Below are positions 25,206-38,165 of a stretch of DNA of 64,000 nucleotides, piece by piece; position 1 is the first letter of the stretch; each line of letters starts with the position of its first letter. The notes under the pieces were generated by a model. The model saw only the letters and a program-made list of their open reading frames with translations. It did no database searches and was not told the DNA's origin. The DNA is taken from NCBI RefSeq assembly GCF_032854445.1, contig NC_088295.1, positions 74,244,028 to 74,308,027 on the forward strand. The letters are read 5' to 3'. The stretch is from Liolophura sinensis (taxonomy: Eukaryota > Mollusca > Polyplacophora > Chitonida > Chitonidae). Both the position numbers and the translations under genes were made by a program.

Positions 25206-27596
25206 GATGTGCTACGGAGTATTTTATTTTTAGTCTACTAAGTCTTATTACTGTGCACCCAGAAATTGTACTGGACCTACGTGTGTTCCGGAAAAACGTT
25301 AGCCCATTCACTTTGGAATCGTGCTTCTTGGGGTACCCGTAACTATGTGGGCTGTTGAACGTGATGGCAGAGTTATGCGGGAGTAATGTGGTAGTCGTAG
25401 ATCAGACTACAGTCTTCCGTGCTGAAATGTCCCCAAAGCTAAGGAAAAACAGAAATCTTGGCTGGCAGTAAAGCGTGATGAAGCTTCCTCTAGGTCACGT
25501 CACCTAAATGTATACACCATGACTGCATACGACGTAGATACGTCAAGGAAATGGCAGAACTAAAAACAAGGTCCCATCACCTTGTCAGGGATTAAACATA
25601 TAAACTGGGCCAAACAAATTATGATCGGGGTGATCGATGGCTTTCTCCCGCATTCGCTTTCTGCAAGCGTCCAGAAGGAGGACATCTTCCTGTCACATAT
25701 CACAATTATAGATCATAGACAGGAAAACCAGGCGGCTCACGGTGACCTGTAGTGACATTGGACTGCTATCAGAAGGAGTCGGTAATGCCATATGTGACGA
25801 TTTACATATGACAAAATTATATTGTATCAGAAATTATTACTGTTCACATGTTTTATAAAACCCTTCGCTGTTTTTAATGGATAGAACAATAACAAAAGTT
25901 TTCGGCTTTGTGACAAACTGATATGCCTTTATCGTGCGTTATTACTTATTAATATTCACTAGGTGGTATTAATTTACACTACAAAGCTTCCTTATTATTA
26001 TTCGAAACTATAAACCTGAATCTGATAGCGAACCAAGACCTTGAATTAAATCATTGTATGAAAAGCAGCTTCGTTGCCATAACAACATTAATATCATAAA
26101 ATGAAAAGCGACAGTTTCCTCTGAAAATTGTATGCATTATGAACAGAGAAAGTTAACACCAAAGCGGAAACATAAAGCCAAACTTTATGAAGTCTAAATC
26201 TTGCGAAAAAGCTAAAATAAGCCGATTTTTATTATATAAATTTACGTAAAAATATTCAGTATTCATCGCGTTACGTCAATTAATTTCCCCCAAGAAATAT
26301 GCATGGAATAGCATTAGTGTTGGGAGGCCATTCATAGACGACCTCCTGCAACGTGAACCATCTGCCCCAAACCAATAGCGAAGTAAAGATATTGGTCAGA
26401 GCGAAGCAGTCAGCCAAGCTTGCTACTGTGCCTGGCTGCGCGACTGCAATAGAGGACAACAATTCAATCGAACTGGCTGTGAGACGGCTCCATCCACACA
26501 GTCGTAAAAATCCAATTCGTTCACGATCCAATGAAAAACATATTCATCAAACGTCAATTGTCTCCAAGAGTCCGAATCATTTGCATGGCTCGCCTAAAAA
26601 GGGTTGTAATGTTACCGGGTCGCTAACCGTGCGAATGGATCGAACATGCTTAATTTAATTCAGGCTAACATTGCCGGCTGGGTGTCGCAAGTGAAACGAA
26701 TTTCGAATTCACCAACACATATGCCGGAAAATTGGAACAAGGACTGAGCTATGAGGCGAAATTACAAACAAAGGGGGCGGATTTTTACCGGCATGAAAGG
26801 AAGTACGGTACTGCGGAGAATAACGATGCCACGGACACCTTTAGAATATATAAAGGACGCATTGTTTCCATGTACACTGTAAACAAGAAATATTCCATAC
26901 AACCATGACTCGGGAGATTCACACTATTCCGTCAAATAGTCCTCTTTCAACATACATGTACCTCAGTATATGAAGTACATGTTTACGTGATCAGGTAAAA
27001 TAGGCAGAAAATAGTAGACACACGTTCTCTAGACTATATGATTTGTAGAGCTGGCTAAGTGAACGTTTCTTTCACTAGTTGTATATACGACAAGATTTTA
27101 AAACAAAAAATGGAGACTGAGAAATATATACATTACACTATTATCAGAGATGATTCTTGGAAACAAACACATGAAGTTAAATATATTTATGCCAGAGAAT
27201 CGACATCAGTGTCTTCAGACTCCAGCATCAGGTCAAATTGCTATAGTCAAATTCTAGCTTCAGGTACTGATTTAGTATGTACGGTTCATTACTCGGATAA
27301 TCCGCATCTAATGGCACCGTGCAGTTGAAGTCGTTTGGTAGACGAGACCATTAAAGTCATCGGGTGTCCGTAAAGTTTACTATTAGGACTGCGAGATTCC
27401 ACCGACTCGGCTTTTCTCAGCCTTGACAATCACGGGCATCTAAAAAATTAAATATTTTTTCCTGTTTGTTGTTGTCGTTCTCGTTTTACTGACGAGAAAC
27501 CCAGAAATGACTTGATCCATATGTTTGTATCTATCATGTCTGTTCAAAACACCGAGATTAGTACACAGTATAGAATTGGTATAGAAATCATACCGT
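25206..27596. other. Non-coding, nothing recognised
   Basis: The overlapping frames at 26280-26658 on both strands have no recognisable motif and are not called as genes. Confidence 0.4.
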
Positions 27597-27690
27597 TGAG
27601 TGTATGTAATGTGTCGCCTTGTTGCAGGACGGATTTCTAGTGCTGCTTCACTGAGACGCCATAGCGAAGGCAAGTAATCCGCCCGCCGGA
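27597..27690 (-). mobile_element. SINE-like family B, 5' portion, reverse
   Basis: The reverse complement contains 'gcagcactag', 'aaatccgtcctgcaacaagg' and 'acacattac', collinear with 15746-15805. It lacks the small insertion 'ataaaagagctgtgg', and it extends further 5' ('cttcgctatggcgtctcag') than the other copy. The 3' tail is absent. Confidence 0.6.
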
Positions 27691-29525
27691 GCCATTATAC
27701 TGATTCAACCAGTCGTTGCACTGTAAACATAGACAATGATATGTATGATGCCGTGGAGTATCTACTAAGCAAACTACCTTTCTCTACGGTTATGCATCTA
27801 CGATTTTCTTTTTATATCTTTATATATAAAAATGTATAAAAAGCACTAAAATTCTGAATATGCTCGTGTTTGGATTCTTCTGTTTCCCATCATCACTGAT
27901 GAAATCATTGCAAACAATACCCAGTTCAGTGACTATACTACCCATGGTATAAATTTGTTTAAATACCCCACAAAATATGTAAACTGGGTAAGATAAAATG
28001 AGGAATCAGTAGACCATAGTCAACATTCACAATAATACATCACAACAATTCCATAAGGCGCCTCCAGTTTCCGTATGCAGATTGTCCGCTATATACCTTG
28101 AACTATATCCGGAACGTGAATTAAATTTGTAGCCCATGTGCATGCGCGCCTCAGCATCCCTGTGTCGGCTAACAAGAGCCGCCCGTTAATGGTGGATAAT
28201 CAAGAGCTACCGTGCATAAGCTATTTTCTACCTGACTCGCAGGAACTGTTCACTGAGGCAAGTAAATTGTACGCTAGCATGTCTGTGAACGAAAAGAAAC
28301 ATCCTCGTTGGACAGAGGTTGTTAAACTTAACTCTTTAACAAAACCACCAAGTACGTGATAAATCAACACATGCTATTGTTGCCAGTCGATCATGATTTT
28401 ATGCGCCACATTTATTTGTCCTTCGTTAACGGCCATGTTTTTCTTTTACTTTCAAGGAGGCTAACAATAAGTGATTTCTATTACAAAAGCACCCAGCCCC
28501 CTAAACATGTCATCTCCTGTCAGTCCGCACAGAACATGTTTTTGTCTGAGTATTTTTAACATTTCTGTATGTACTCAGTTGCCAAGTCATTTTTTTTACT
28601 TATCTGTCTGCATTTTAGTCCTTCATTTCTTAAAGTTTGAAGAAGTAGTATGCCATCGGGATGATGACGGGAAATTGAACACATTCGCCTCAGTCTAGTA
28701 TAATATAATGCATTTTATATGTCTGAGTTGTCAGCCATTAACTCTATTAACTATATTAAATGTGACAACACAGCATTTTGAGTAATTCTAGATGACAATT
28801 ATTTAATAAATTGAAACTAACATCATTCCATTCTTTTTACCTAATTCTACTCCTGCTATGGTACTTGGGTGCACCTTGCCATTTAACATGAACAGTTAGA
28901 ATAAAACCCTAATTTAGATACACTGAGGCCGTATTTCACCGGTTACGTGTGGCATTTGCAAACTATCACACTGTCGTCGCTCCTCTGGTTTTACCCTCTA
29001 TGCTATAAATCCCTTAAATTGAGAGTCAAAAATCAAACCCTATTCGAACAAATAAACCGAATACATGTCATACATGGTGCTGGAGTTACGTAAAGATTTA
29101 ACCGTAAGCTATAATTGTACATGTGTTCACGCGTCAGTTGAGCAAAAAAACCACAGGTGCGTAGTTAATGCTAGGGTATAATTAAGTTTCTTGGTGAAGC
29201 CAGGTAGGTGCTAGCTACCCAACTAAATGCATTCAAGCATACCTTCAAGAACGAAGTCACAACCTCGTGTATACAGATCATTGTTTTCAGCGATTAAAAA
29301 TGTATTAATTACAATAATCTGCCGAACCTCACAAGGAGTAAGAAAAACACCATGCCTGCATACATTATGGCTACAGTGAATTTGTCCATGGAAAATTTAC
29401 GTCAATGCTAATATATGCATGTTTCGAAAGGATACTGTAATGTTAAGCATTTGAAAGTTGGCTGCACAGGTGCGTTCTTATTATCAGTTCCGGTGGACAA
29501 TGTAAACACATAATTTCTGCATTAG
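27691..29525. other. Non-coding, nothing recognised
   Basis: No gene or repeat was recognised. Confidence 0.4.
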
Positions 29526-30075
29526 GTCTATAGTCAATCCCAGGAGTTCAACAATTTGTGCGTTTTGCTATATTTGGGAATATGCTGCAAAGACGAGTCA
29601 GTTCTTCTCTTCATGGGCTTGTGTACTTTGATATATGTGTCTTTTGCCACAAGGTATGGAACGTATTGAAACTCTGGTGAAAGGTAGTCTATGTCATTTC
29701 TATGTAATAGATCATGAGCTATGATGTCTAGTCGAACACTGCGGTTCAACAATTTATGACATTTGCTGTATTTGGTAGCATGCTACAAAGTACATTCAGC
29801 TGTTCTATCCATTGGGTATTGTGTCTTGCTATTCACGTGCACTGGGCCACATGGGATTTTACCTGTTAACTGGTGTAAGGCAGTCTATGTTATATTTTGT
29901 TACACACTATGATGTTTAGTCACGCTCAGGGACTCAAAAATTTGTGACCTCTGCTGTGGAATGAACATTCTATGATGTCCATTCAACTCTTTTCTTTACG
30001 GTATTACTTAGTTTGTGTCCTTGCGTGCTGTACTTATACCTGACCACATGGCATGGTGGCTACTTTGGTCAAACT
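29526..30075. repeat. Degenerate ~190-200 bp tandem array, three copies
   Basis: Units begin at 29526 ('gtctatagtc'), 29726 ('gtctagtcg') and 29914 ('gtttagtcacg'). Each is followed by a '..ttcaacaatttgtg..' type block, and later in the unit by '..aaggtagtctatg..' or 'aaggcagtctatg' and '..ccacatgg..'. Divergence is high, so this is an old local amplification. The third copy fades near 30075. Confidence 0.7.
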
Positions 30076-30526
30076 TTGGGGTTCCAGAAATTTTGTTCTT
30101 TTCTTCATTTAATCTGTTTTTAATCTTTTTCCTTGACAAGACGATAAACAGAATGGTATTGTCTTATCTAGATCACATCTTCATAAGAACAAAAAATGGA
30201 CATGGGGCCTGTACCATTCTATGTTGGCTGAAATACTGTTACATTAGTGTTATTCCCTAATCATTTATTAATTCAATAAACACCATATTAATGCGGCAAC
30301 TAATGTAGCCCACAGAAACAAGGTACTCCAGAGTAGCATGAAGGCGCTTACAAATAATATGATTTATTGAATGGCAATGACAACCTCATGAACACTTTAC
30401 CAACACTTTGTAGTTCTCGTGTATAATAATCGAATGGTATTGAAATCAATGATTTAAAGAAAGATGGAGCTGTTGACAGTTAGCTAAAAGTGTGCAAGTA
30501 TATAAATTAAAAATAAATGACCTCAT

Positions 30527-30690
30527 GCTGGCTTCCTCTCCGGTCATACGTGGGAAGGTCTGCCAGCAACCTGCGGATGGTCGTGGGTTTCCCCGGGCTC
30601 TGCCCGGTTTCCACCCACCATAATGCTAACCGCCGTCGTACAAGTGAAATATTCTTGAGTACGGCGTAAAACACCAATCAAATAAATAAA
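30527..30690 (+). mobile_element. SINE family A, head-truncated
   Basis: The body and tail are well preserved: 'catgctggcttcctctccgg', 'cagcaacctgcggatggtcg', 'attcttgagtacggcgtaaa', then (AATA)n. The tRNA-like head is missing. Possible short target duplications of 'attaaa' type are ambiguous in AT-rich flanks. Confidence 0.9.
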
Positions 30691-32590
30691 TAAAATTAAA
30701 TGCAGGTCTTATGTGGTTCTTACTGAAATATAGCCCAGTAAATCAGTCGAGACCCGTTATTCACACCCACATAGCTTAATCTTTCTAACTAGTCAAGAAG
30801 CTAAGCTGTCAAACAGGATGCGTGTGTCTCACCTAATAAGAGGTTCAGTGGGTTGCAGAAACTTGGCAACGCGATGATTACTTCTGGTGAATAATAATAA
30901 ATGACTGTTGTTTCGTGAAGATGAATGGCAGTGGATATATATAAATGTTTCATATGAAAGCAGTACTTGTTACACCGGCTCTACGGTGAGATCGTATAGA
31001 GAGAACATCTATAAGTGATGGATCCCACCGAATCTTAATACAACGCTAAGAAGGTCTGTGGCTATTTTGATCGTGTAACCAGCTGGACACCTCCAATCAA
31101 TAATTCAATAAGCATGGTCAGACCTTCTAAATAACATCGACTTCTTGTCTGAAACGGAAAGGAAGGTAGGAGATCAAGGGAATATCCAACAGACGGCCAA
31201 ATAAGGCAAACGCTTGTCCTGACGTTCCCAAAGGCTTCAAACGCCGGGTCAAGCCACTTAGAATTCAAATCGATTTATTCAGCTAGTAAATCCGGACACA
31301 TCAATAAAAAGACTAGTTGTTCTACAGATCTTAACTCCAAAACGAAAAGACTTCAATGAATCTCTTGTTTTTTCCTATTGTTTAAAATTTGCGCACTGAA
31401 CCGTGAAAAGCCAAACGTTCCCAGTGAAGAAAAAGTCAATAATGTTCTTCACACACTATCGACCAACAGGACTGACTTAAACTTTGAACTGTTCTGACTC
31501 TTTCTGTCTAATGTATACCTAATATCCTGTATGTGTCCTGTACTCTATATTTTCTATTCTCCTCTACAACAAATTGACAGATCTTGATAAAGCTACAGTC
31601 TACACACGGTTTTTTCTCCACGGTGGGGCAGATTCCAAGGTTGGTGGCCCATATTACCATTATAGATAACATGTGAACACTGTTTCCTGCAGATAGGCGA
31701 TCTTGTGATGAACTAATTAAAGTCCCAACAAGAAATCTGTTGTAGAAGACGTGATTTCAATTGCATTACGTTCAGATATGCTAGGGAGCTACATTCTATC
31801 TCGAGCTCTCCTTCTACGTGACTTGACTTATGATGACGCAATGTTCGCACAGGCACAGAGCGTATGTCAGGTCTGTGTTCAGATACACAGGAGAATGGAA
31901 TCTACAGATATTCAACTCGCTGCGACTTAATCAACATCGAAACAAAAAATTCTCACTAAGAGATGTCACGAAAGTACATGTGTCTACTTAATTTGGATCG
32001 CAGTTTGTTGTTGTGCAGTATTTTCGTTATTAAGCATCGATGCACACCGAAAGAACAAGAATATAAAATGTTTATGACATACTGTACATAAGGACACAAT
32101 GCACAAGTAAGCAGTAACAGACCACCTGGAATAGAGCTCAGCTGTCTGTGCTACAGAGCTCTGAAGAAAGTCTCCTTAATGTTCTCACATATTCGGCTGT
32201 TATGAATGAGAAATGCATACAAAATAGCAATCTGAACTTCATGGAATTACGAATTAGACCCACTTACAAGAAAAATGTGAGTTGTGTTTTAATGCTCTTT
32301 ACAACAGTTAGTGCAGCTGACTTTTCAGGACAGGAGTTCATCTGGATCAACGACATATATACGAGCACAAACGCATCATAATTTATAATTACAACTGATG
32401 GAGAAAGGGTAATTACATGTATGTCTGCATAAATACGTCGAAAGTTAAATTACTTTCCATGGTTTTGACATTCAGATATTGTTTAATATTCCAATGTGGC
32501 GCAATGAAGATAACTTTATCACGATGTCTACCTCAACGCTATCTCCTTTTATAGGCTCAAATAATATTTCGTAGCTTTCTTGAGCGATCT
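30691..32590. other. Non-coding, nothing recognised
   Basis: No gene or repeat was recognised. Confidence 0.4.
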
Positions 32591-32790
32591 GGGGCCGATT
32601 CCATCAAGCCATTTCTGACTTAAGTCAAAATTTTAAACTTTCGGTGTAGGAAGAAGCAATTTAGATACATTTGCCTTAGGATGACGTTGATGTGGTGGAC
32701 AAAATTTTAACTTCTAAAGCCGAAAAATAAGACTTAGGTAGTATTTCCAGTCTTGACTTAAGTCTGAAATGGCTGTGAGGAATCGGGCCC
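32591..32790. mobile_element. 200-bp MITE with ~40-bp terminal inverted repeats
   Basis: The left end GGGGCCGATTCC continues through 'gccatttctgacttaagtca'. The right end is the inverted match (GGGCCCGATTCC when complemented, then 'agccatttcagacttaagtc'). The interior has no coding frame. There is no obvious flanking duplication, so the transposase class is unassigned. Confidence 0.8.
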
Positions 32791-33069
32791 GGACACCTCA
32801 GTTTCAACATGTAATGGGAAAAGATGTATTTTGTCTGAACGTTATCAAGTGATACCTATACGTGTATTAAGACAGGTGTGTCTGGCTTGTTCCATGCAGA
32901 CCGGACAAAAATACTGAGTATATTTGTAAGTTAACAAAGCTATCAGGGGATGCGTATTAAAAGTAAGTCCGATATGCAAATATCTGACGCAGTGGGTCAA
33001 ACAGCAGTTACTTCTTGTCTTTCTACTTGAAATGCTTCATATGTAGCAGAATCTCACTAAAGCACGTCT

Positions 33070-33165
33070 CTGCCACTTCGGTAAGACCATCCATAACCCC
33101 GACGTTATGTAAATAAAAAAATTGTTAAGCACGATGTTAAATACCAGCGCAGTATATAAATAAAC
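33070..33165 (+). repeat. Degraded SINE-like remnant (family B tail?)
   Basis: 'ttcggtaagaccatccataa' and 'attgttaagcacgatgttaa' resemble the body-to-tail transition of molluscan tRNA-derived SINEs and the family-B block 'attgttgag..cgttagac'. The copy is weak and old. Confidence 0.35.
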
Positions 33166-33849
33166 CGAATCTTAATTTTAAAGTGCTATGCATGTGCTAC
33201 GTACCACAGTTCGTTCGAATGTTAAATAATAAACAAAAAAGCACAGCAGTGATTGACTGTTCCATCCTTTGTGCTAATGGACTTTGACAATACCCGAGGA
33301 CTTCAGCAGATGTGAAGCGATCACAGCTTTTTCAATGTAACAGATGTAAACATATGGCTAATATATATCAGTCCTTAATTCTGATGCCAACGTTTAGAAT
33401 TGTAGCAACATAAAAAATGTTGTACAGCGTGTTCAAACACACTGTCTTATTTTCTTCAAATCTAGGCGACAATATTCTGCCGTATATACCATAGCCTTAA
33501 GGTGCACAGACATGGACCGATCACAGATGATCGGCTACATATACATTGCTTTGTGAAGATCGACATTGAAAATGGTAGATATAAATGATGGACGAACAAG
33601 TTGATAAATACTATATGCAGTCGATTTATTTCCCCTGACACCGACTCGTTATGTAATATCGCAGACTGTACTTTGCATCTTTTGAATTGACCGATATGCA
33701 ATGACGTAGTATTTGTGAAAAAAAAAAACTTCCCATAGAGCCAATCGTCTTGATGAAGTCATTCAAAATAAAACTGATTTTCTGTCATAAATACAACAGT
33801 GAAATCACGATCCACTCAATTCTACTTTCTACTGTTTTTGCAGATAATA

Positions 33850-33999
33850 ATAATTTATTTATTTCTTTGATTGGTGTTTTACGCCGTACTCAAGAATATT
33901 TCACTTATACAACGGTGAGAGGAAACCGAGCAGAGCCCGGGGGTAACTCACCACCATCCGCAGGTTGCTGAAGACCTTCCCACTTACCGGCGGAGAGGT
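33850..33999 (-). mobile_element. SINE family A, 5'-truncated, with TSD
   Basis: Reverse-strand copy: (T/A) tail, 'attggtgttttacgccgtac', then the body to 'ccttcccacttaccggcgga'. It is flanked by GCAGATAATA (33840-33849) and GCAAATAATA (34000-34009), a 10-bp target-site duplication with one mismatch. Confidence 0.9.
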
Positions 34000-34165
34000 G
34001 CAAATAATAGAGAAGCTCTTGCATGAGACTGCGAATCTTTTATACCTAGCTGGCTTATAACGCAAAGAGTAAGGCGTCTCTCAAACAAAAATATAAATGA
34101 AATAAACCCGCACTTTCCATCCAGGCATTTTACACAAATAGTTATCTTCACGACGGAATACTTAC

Positions 34166-34213
34166 TTTGCTGTTTATTAAATGTGGTGATTTGCTGTTTG
34201 TTAAATGTGGTGA
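34166..34213. repeat. 24-bp direct tandem duplication
   Basis: Two adjacent copies of a 24-mer (34166-34189, 34190-34213) containing 'tttgctgttt' and 'ttaaatgtggtga' differ at one base. Confidence 0.9.
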
Positions 34214-37200
34214 TAACACAGAAGTTTGAAGAAATAGCGACCTGTTACATCCAATAAATTTCAATTAACATCACTGTGTTTGTTTGTACCTATAGTCCTG
34301 TTGAATCCAAGATTCTAGGGGCTTGGTCAGGTGCTACTATTTAAGTATTTATTATAACTAAGCTAAATTGACAACAGGCTGGATTTCACAATTAGCCACG
34401 ACACGGTCGTCACTGCTGTTGTTTTACTCCCATGCCATTGTCTATTATATCTCATGTTATTGCTGTATTGCCTATATGGTTAAGGACTTTTAGCAGCACC
34501 TCATAAGTATTTCATTTGTGCTGTCAGTTTTATTTTTAAACTTAAAACCAGCATTATCCCTGCTTAGAATACTTATTTTATGTCACCAGTCTTATATTAC
34601 TGCATACTGGTATCACTTAAGTGTCATATGTCACAAACTACGTTGAATGTACCTGTAAAGTTTGAAAAGTGGATTTCTTATAGCGCATGTGAGCAAAATC
34701 TTTCTGATTTTACCTCAACGTTAATTGTTGGCAATATAAAATTAAATCACGAAAATAATTCAACGATTGTACCTTCGCCGTTTTTTTTGTTTTTTTTTTT
34801 TTGTTTTTTTTTTTTGCATTTTGAGGTATCCTTCTTAGGGCAGGGGGTCTTAAGGCTCCCATTCTTAAATAATTATGATGACAGAAAAAAAAACCCTGTA
34901 ACTTTCCCTGTTATCGTTTCAGCTTATTCTGTGTTATGTATAAGCCCATTATCAAAAAAGTTCACGAGCCCTTGACATCAAATCTGGTTGACCTATGCCC
35001 TTCAAAACAATATCACCAGTATCAGTTCACATGAAACACAGTAGGATTTTTGTACGTTTTCTGTTTAGTGTGAGAGCAGACAAGACAGACAAGACAGACA
35101 TCTGTTAGCTCTTGTGTTACCCTAGTCCAAATCTTCCTAAGCAGTCAAATCTTGGTTTGGAGAAAGAACCCGGCGTTCAGTCGGCACTTCTGATGTGACA
35201 TGGGGTTAATGATACCACAGCCATAAGACAAGCATCCCATCCCTAATTCTTAATCCACTTTTCACAAATTAATCCAACTGTTGTCCTCACAAAAGAACTT
35301 TCCATTCTCTTTGACCAGCGTTTTGCCCAAAGTCGAAAACTTGCAATATGGGGGAATGGGACAAAGAGAAAGAAAACACCTGAAAGTGGATGAATGGGGT
35401 TTGTTTGGGGTGATCCTTTTATCTGTGTTACCTGGACTGAGCTAATTCCCTCAGAACACAAAGAAATCACAAGCCGGTGGTTAGTCCGTCAGTGAATAGC
35501 AGAAAAGCTCAACTTCCAGACACTGCCCGTGCTACGCCTATTCACGTGCTCTCACAAGGTGTGGCGTGAGCAGTCGAAACCCCTTATTTAATTCCCCATG
35601 GGGGGTAATCGCATTAAAGTAACATCTGAACCTACTCCTCTTTGACTTGGGCGGCAAACATCTAAAGTAGCCTGGGCCCATGAGGGCGCGGGTGAAGTAT
35701 AAATAGGCAAAGATGGTCAAGTGAATATAAAGAAAAGCCTTAAAATAGCCTGCCTAGTAAATGTGAAGTAACTGAAATATTTTTTATGGAACGTCTAGTG
35801 TTTGCTAAATATAAATACAAAGCACGATACGTAAACGTCAAACCTCTAAAACCTCTTTGAACGTGTTATATGAAAGCAGGAGTAATGTTAAAAGCCCTAT
35901 GACGAAGGAGAGGTTAGGATCACCCACGCCAAAAGGTATTATTGGAAGTCGGCGTTCAGCAATTGTAATATATGTATAATATTTACTTACCAGTTTGACC
36001 GAGTCTTAGGACGTGCCACGTGCCAAGGAAAATGACTTATGGCAGTATCACACGAAGAAATAGCATTGCCTCTTTGCCTCACTTAAAACGGATTTAAGCC
36101 CAGGTTTCTTTTTGAACGTGGTCGATTTTTGCTCAACTGCACTTTTTCAGACATCCTTTTTTTCTTGCCCCGACGATCAATTTCTCTCGCCTGTAGTGGC
36201 GGACGCCAGAAGATATCCAACTGTTGCTAGAGATAGAATTCCAAGACGATAGACCCGGTGTAGCTCCTCACTTCACCATCTGGATTCTCTACGCTCACAG
36301 CCGGACTTTACCCCCGTTTTCGTCTGCTCAACATCCAAGTCGTCTGGGTACGCACATATCAGAATCCCGCGCCTTTGATGCAGGGAAAACTCCGTGGTCC
36401 TGTTCAGTGAACCTCTTCGAGATTTCGCCACCAACTCCCATCGCCATCTGGGCTGATCCTTTCTCAAATTGTGGCGCTGGTTGAAATAAGACGGTGCAGA
36501 AGGGAACAGGGGTTACGTTCGCTAGCTTTAGTCGATGGCAAATTCTTAATCCACATTATCTGGACGAGTTTATCGCTCTGTCAGGAGGGACTAAATGCTG
36601 TTGGGCAGTTTTATTGCACTGTTGAGATAGTCCGCTAGTCTGCAATGATTTGTATGATGTCATTAGGAAGGGAGACAGTCTAAGGAATCGTGCAGCCCTA
36701 TTCATCATTATAAATCATGCCTCTGCCTCCCTGTGCTGGCAATCTCTGTTGGTGAGTAGGTTGATGGGAGAGAAAGAAAAGACGTAATGCCCAGCACCGC
36801 CCGTGGTAGCAGAAATATAAATCAAGATATAGCACAACACTGTGGAGCAGTTAATAGCAATTTGCATATAAATTGGCTGAATTAAACATCAAATAAAATT
36901 CAATAACGAGAAATTTATTTTGTATTTTTTTTCCCACGAAAATCGTTGTGCACGAGGGAAATGTAATTCAAGCGATGTGTACATATCTTCCATATGCCGC
37001 GTGCTTGTAGCAGCACAGGTGTCCGATGAGCTCAGTGCAGGTATTGCATTACAGGTAGACCGTTAACAAACCGTGCTCTTGTCACCGACAATAGGCATGA
37101 CCATGATACTTCTATTTAATCATTTAATAAAGTAATCGGGCACGGTTAGAATAAAGCCATTATTCATCAGAGTATGATGAACAAATTAATCTACCGTTAC

Positions 37201-37454
37201 TTTTTCGCAGTACGGTGTTACGGACAAGGCTATCTGTAGATCGGATGAGGTATGTACACAGGTGAGGTGGGGTGGGCGGGAGGACACAGGGGAATGTGTA
37301 CACGCCACGCACATTTCCGTCATTGACTCTCATAATGGCCATTGGCCTATTGTCACAGACATCCGTCCATGGCCTGAGTGTAAACACACCGACACACCAG
37401 CAGGACTCTACCAGCCAGCTCAGTGACCAGCGTTTGTAAAATCACAGAGCTGCC
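34214..37454. other. Non-coding, Hox2 upstream region
   Basis: No gene or SINE was recognised. It includes a broken poly(T) tract at 34783-34815. The few frames (34580-34975, 36224-36484) show no known domain. The region lies directly 5' of Hox2 and could hold its enhancers, but nothing in the sequence proves this. Confidence 0.4.
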
Positions 37455-37477
37455 ATTGGACAGGGGAGTCACGTGAC
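37455..37477 (+). promoter_or_regulatory. Hox2 promoter module: inverted CCAAT + E-box
   Basis: ATTGG (37455-37459, within GCCATTGG), 10 bp, then CACGTGAC (37470-37477, within the palindrome GTCACGTGAC). The module sits about 250 bp before the Hox2 ATG. The same arrangement occurs before Hox1 at 63701-63724. ATTGG is the NF-Y site type, CACGTG the USF/bHLH-Zip type, and GCCAT a YY1 core. Occupancy is inferred. Confidence 0.5.
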
Positions 37478-37725
37478 AATGCTATAGTAGATTTCGGTAT
37501 CACGGAGAGCGAAGGAAGCACTACAGGAGTAGTTTTTAATACAGTAACTTGTCACATTGAATGGGCCGTAAGAAAAATGGTTTGGGTGGCTACGGGCTGA
37601 CAGGTTGGGAGGACGAAGCCAGGATTTAATAGCTGCCGCCTATTATTTTTTAAGTTGAGTTTAAGAGTTTGCATTATAATATCTTTGAAGGAAGTGATCG
37701 AGCTCCCAAATTACACATATGAAGG

Positions 37726-38050
37726 ATGGCCGGGGAGCGTGAGACGGGCTTCATCAACAGTCAGCCTAGCATAGCAGAATTTATGACAGGCGTACCCCAT
37801 ATCAATGAGGGCTTTGTCGACTCATCAATCACGGAAAATTCGAGTATGGGGCGCACTGGGTACTGCCGAGCTATGTACAATGGCGGGGACAGGTTAAACT
37901 GTGTGCAGGACTTGGGTTCACTCGTGCCGGACGCTGTTAAAGACACGGCGGGTCCAGCCGTCAAATTACCCGAATTTCCCTGGATGAAAGATAAAAAGCA
38001 AGTGAGGAAGAGCCAGGATCGTATTCGAGCACAGACAGGAAGCGAAATAG
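37726..38050 (+). CDS. Hox2: Hox2 (proboscipedia class), coding exon 1
   Basis: This is the N-terminal 108 residues plus one base of a Hox2 transcription factor, a nuclear DNA-binding protein of anterior body patterning. Residues 8-20 (GFINSQPSIAEFM) match the N-terminal motif of bilaterian Hox2 proteins. FPWM at residues 84-87, followed by KDKK, is the hexapeptide that contacts Pbx/Extradenticle; proboscipedia usually has YPWM, so F for Y is a conservative change. The start is secure: an in-frame TGA lies at 37720-37722 and the context is good (A at -3, G at +4). The exon ends ATA-G before GTAACA (donor 38051), phase 1. A weaker donor-like GTGAGG near 38000 was considered less likely. A minus-strand frame at 37761-38099 is a shadow. 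Confidence 0.93.
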
Positions 38051-38098
38051 GTAACATTTTCAGGATTTTAAACCGGGCAATTGATATGTGTTTACGCA

Positions 38099-38165
38099 TA
38101 TATATATATATATCTGTGTGTGTATATTTACATCAGGTATATATGGATGTATGTATGTATACATG
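38099..38165. repeat. Short AT/GT/TATG simple repeats in intron
   Basis: Runs of (AT)n, (GT)n and (TATG)n lie within 50 bp of the splice donor. A read-through frame ending at 38172 is intronic translation, not coding. Confidence 0.85.

Noticed and set aside
34580-34975. 131-codon + frame
   Set aside because: It passes through a poly(T) tract that encodes a Phe run, with no domain.
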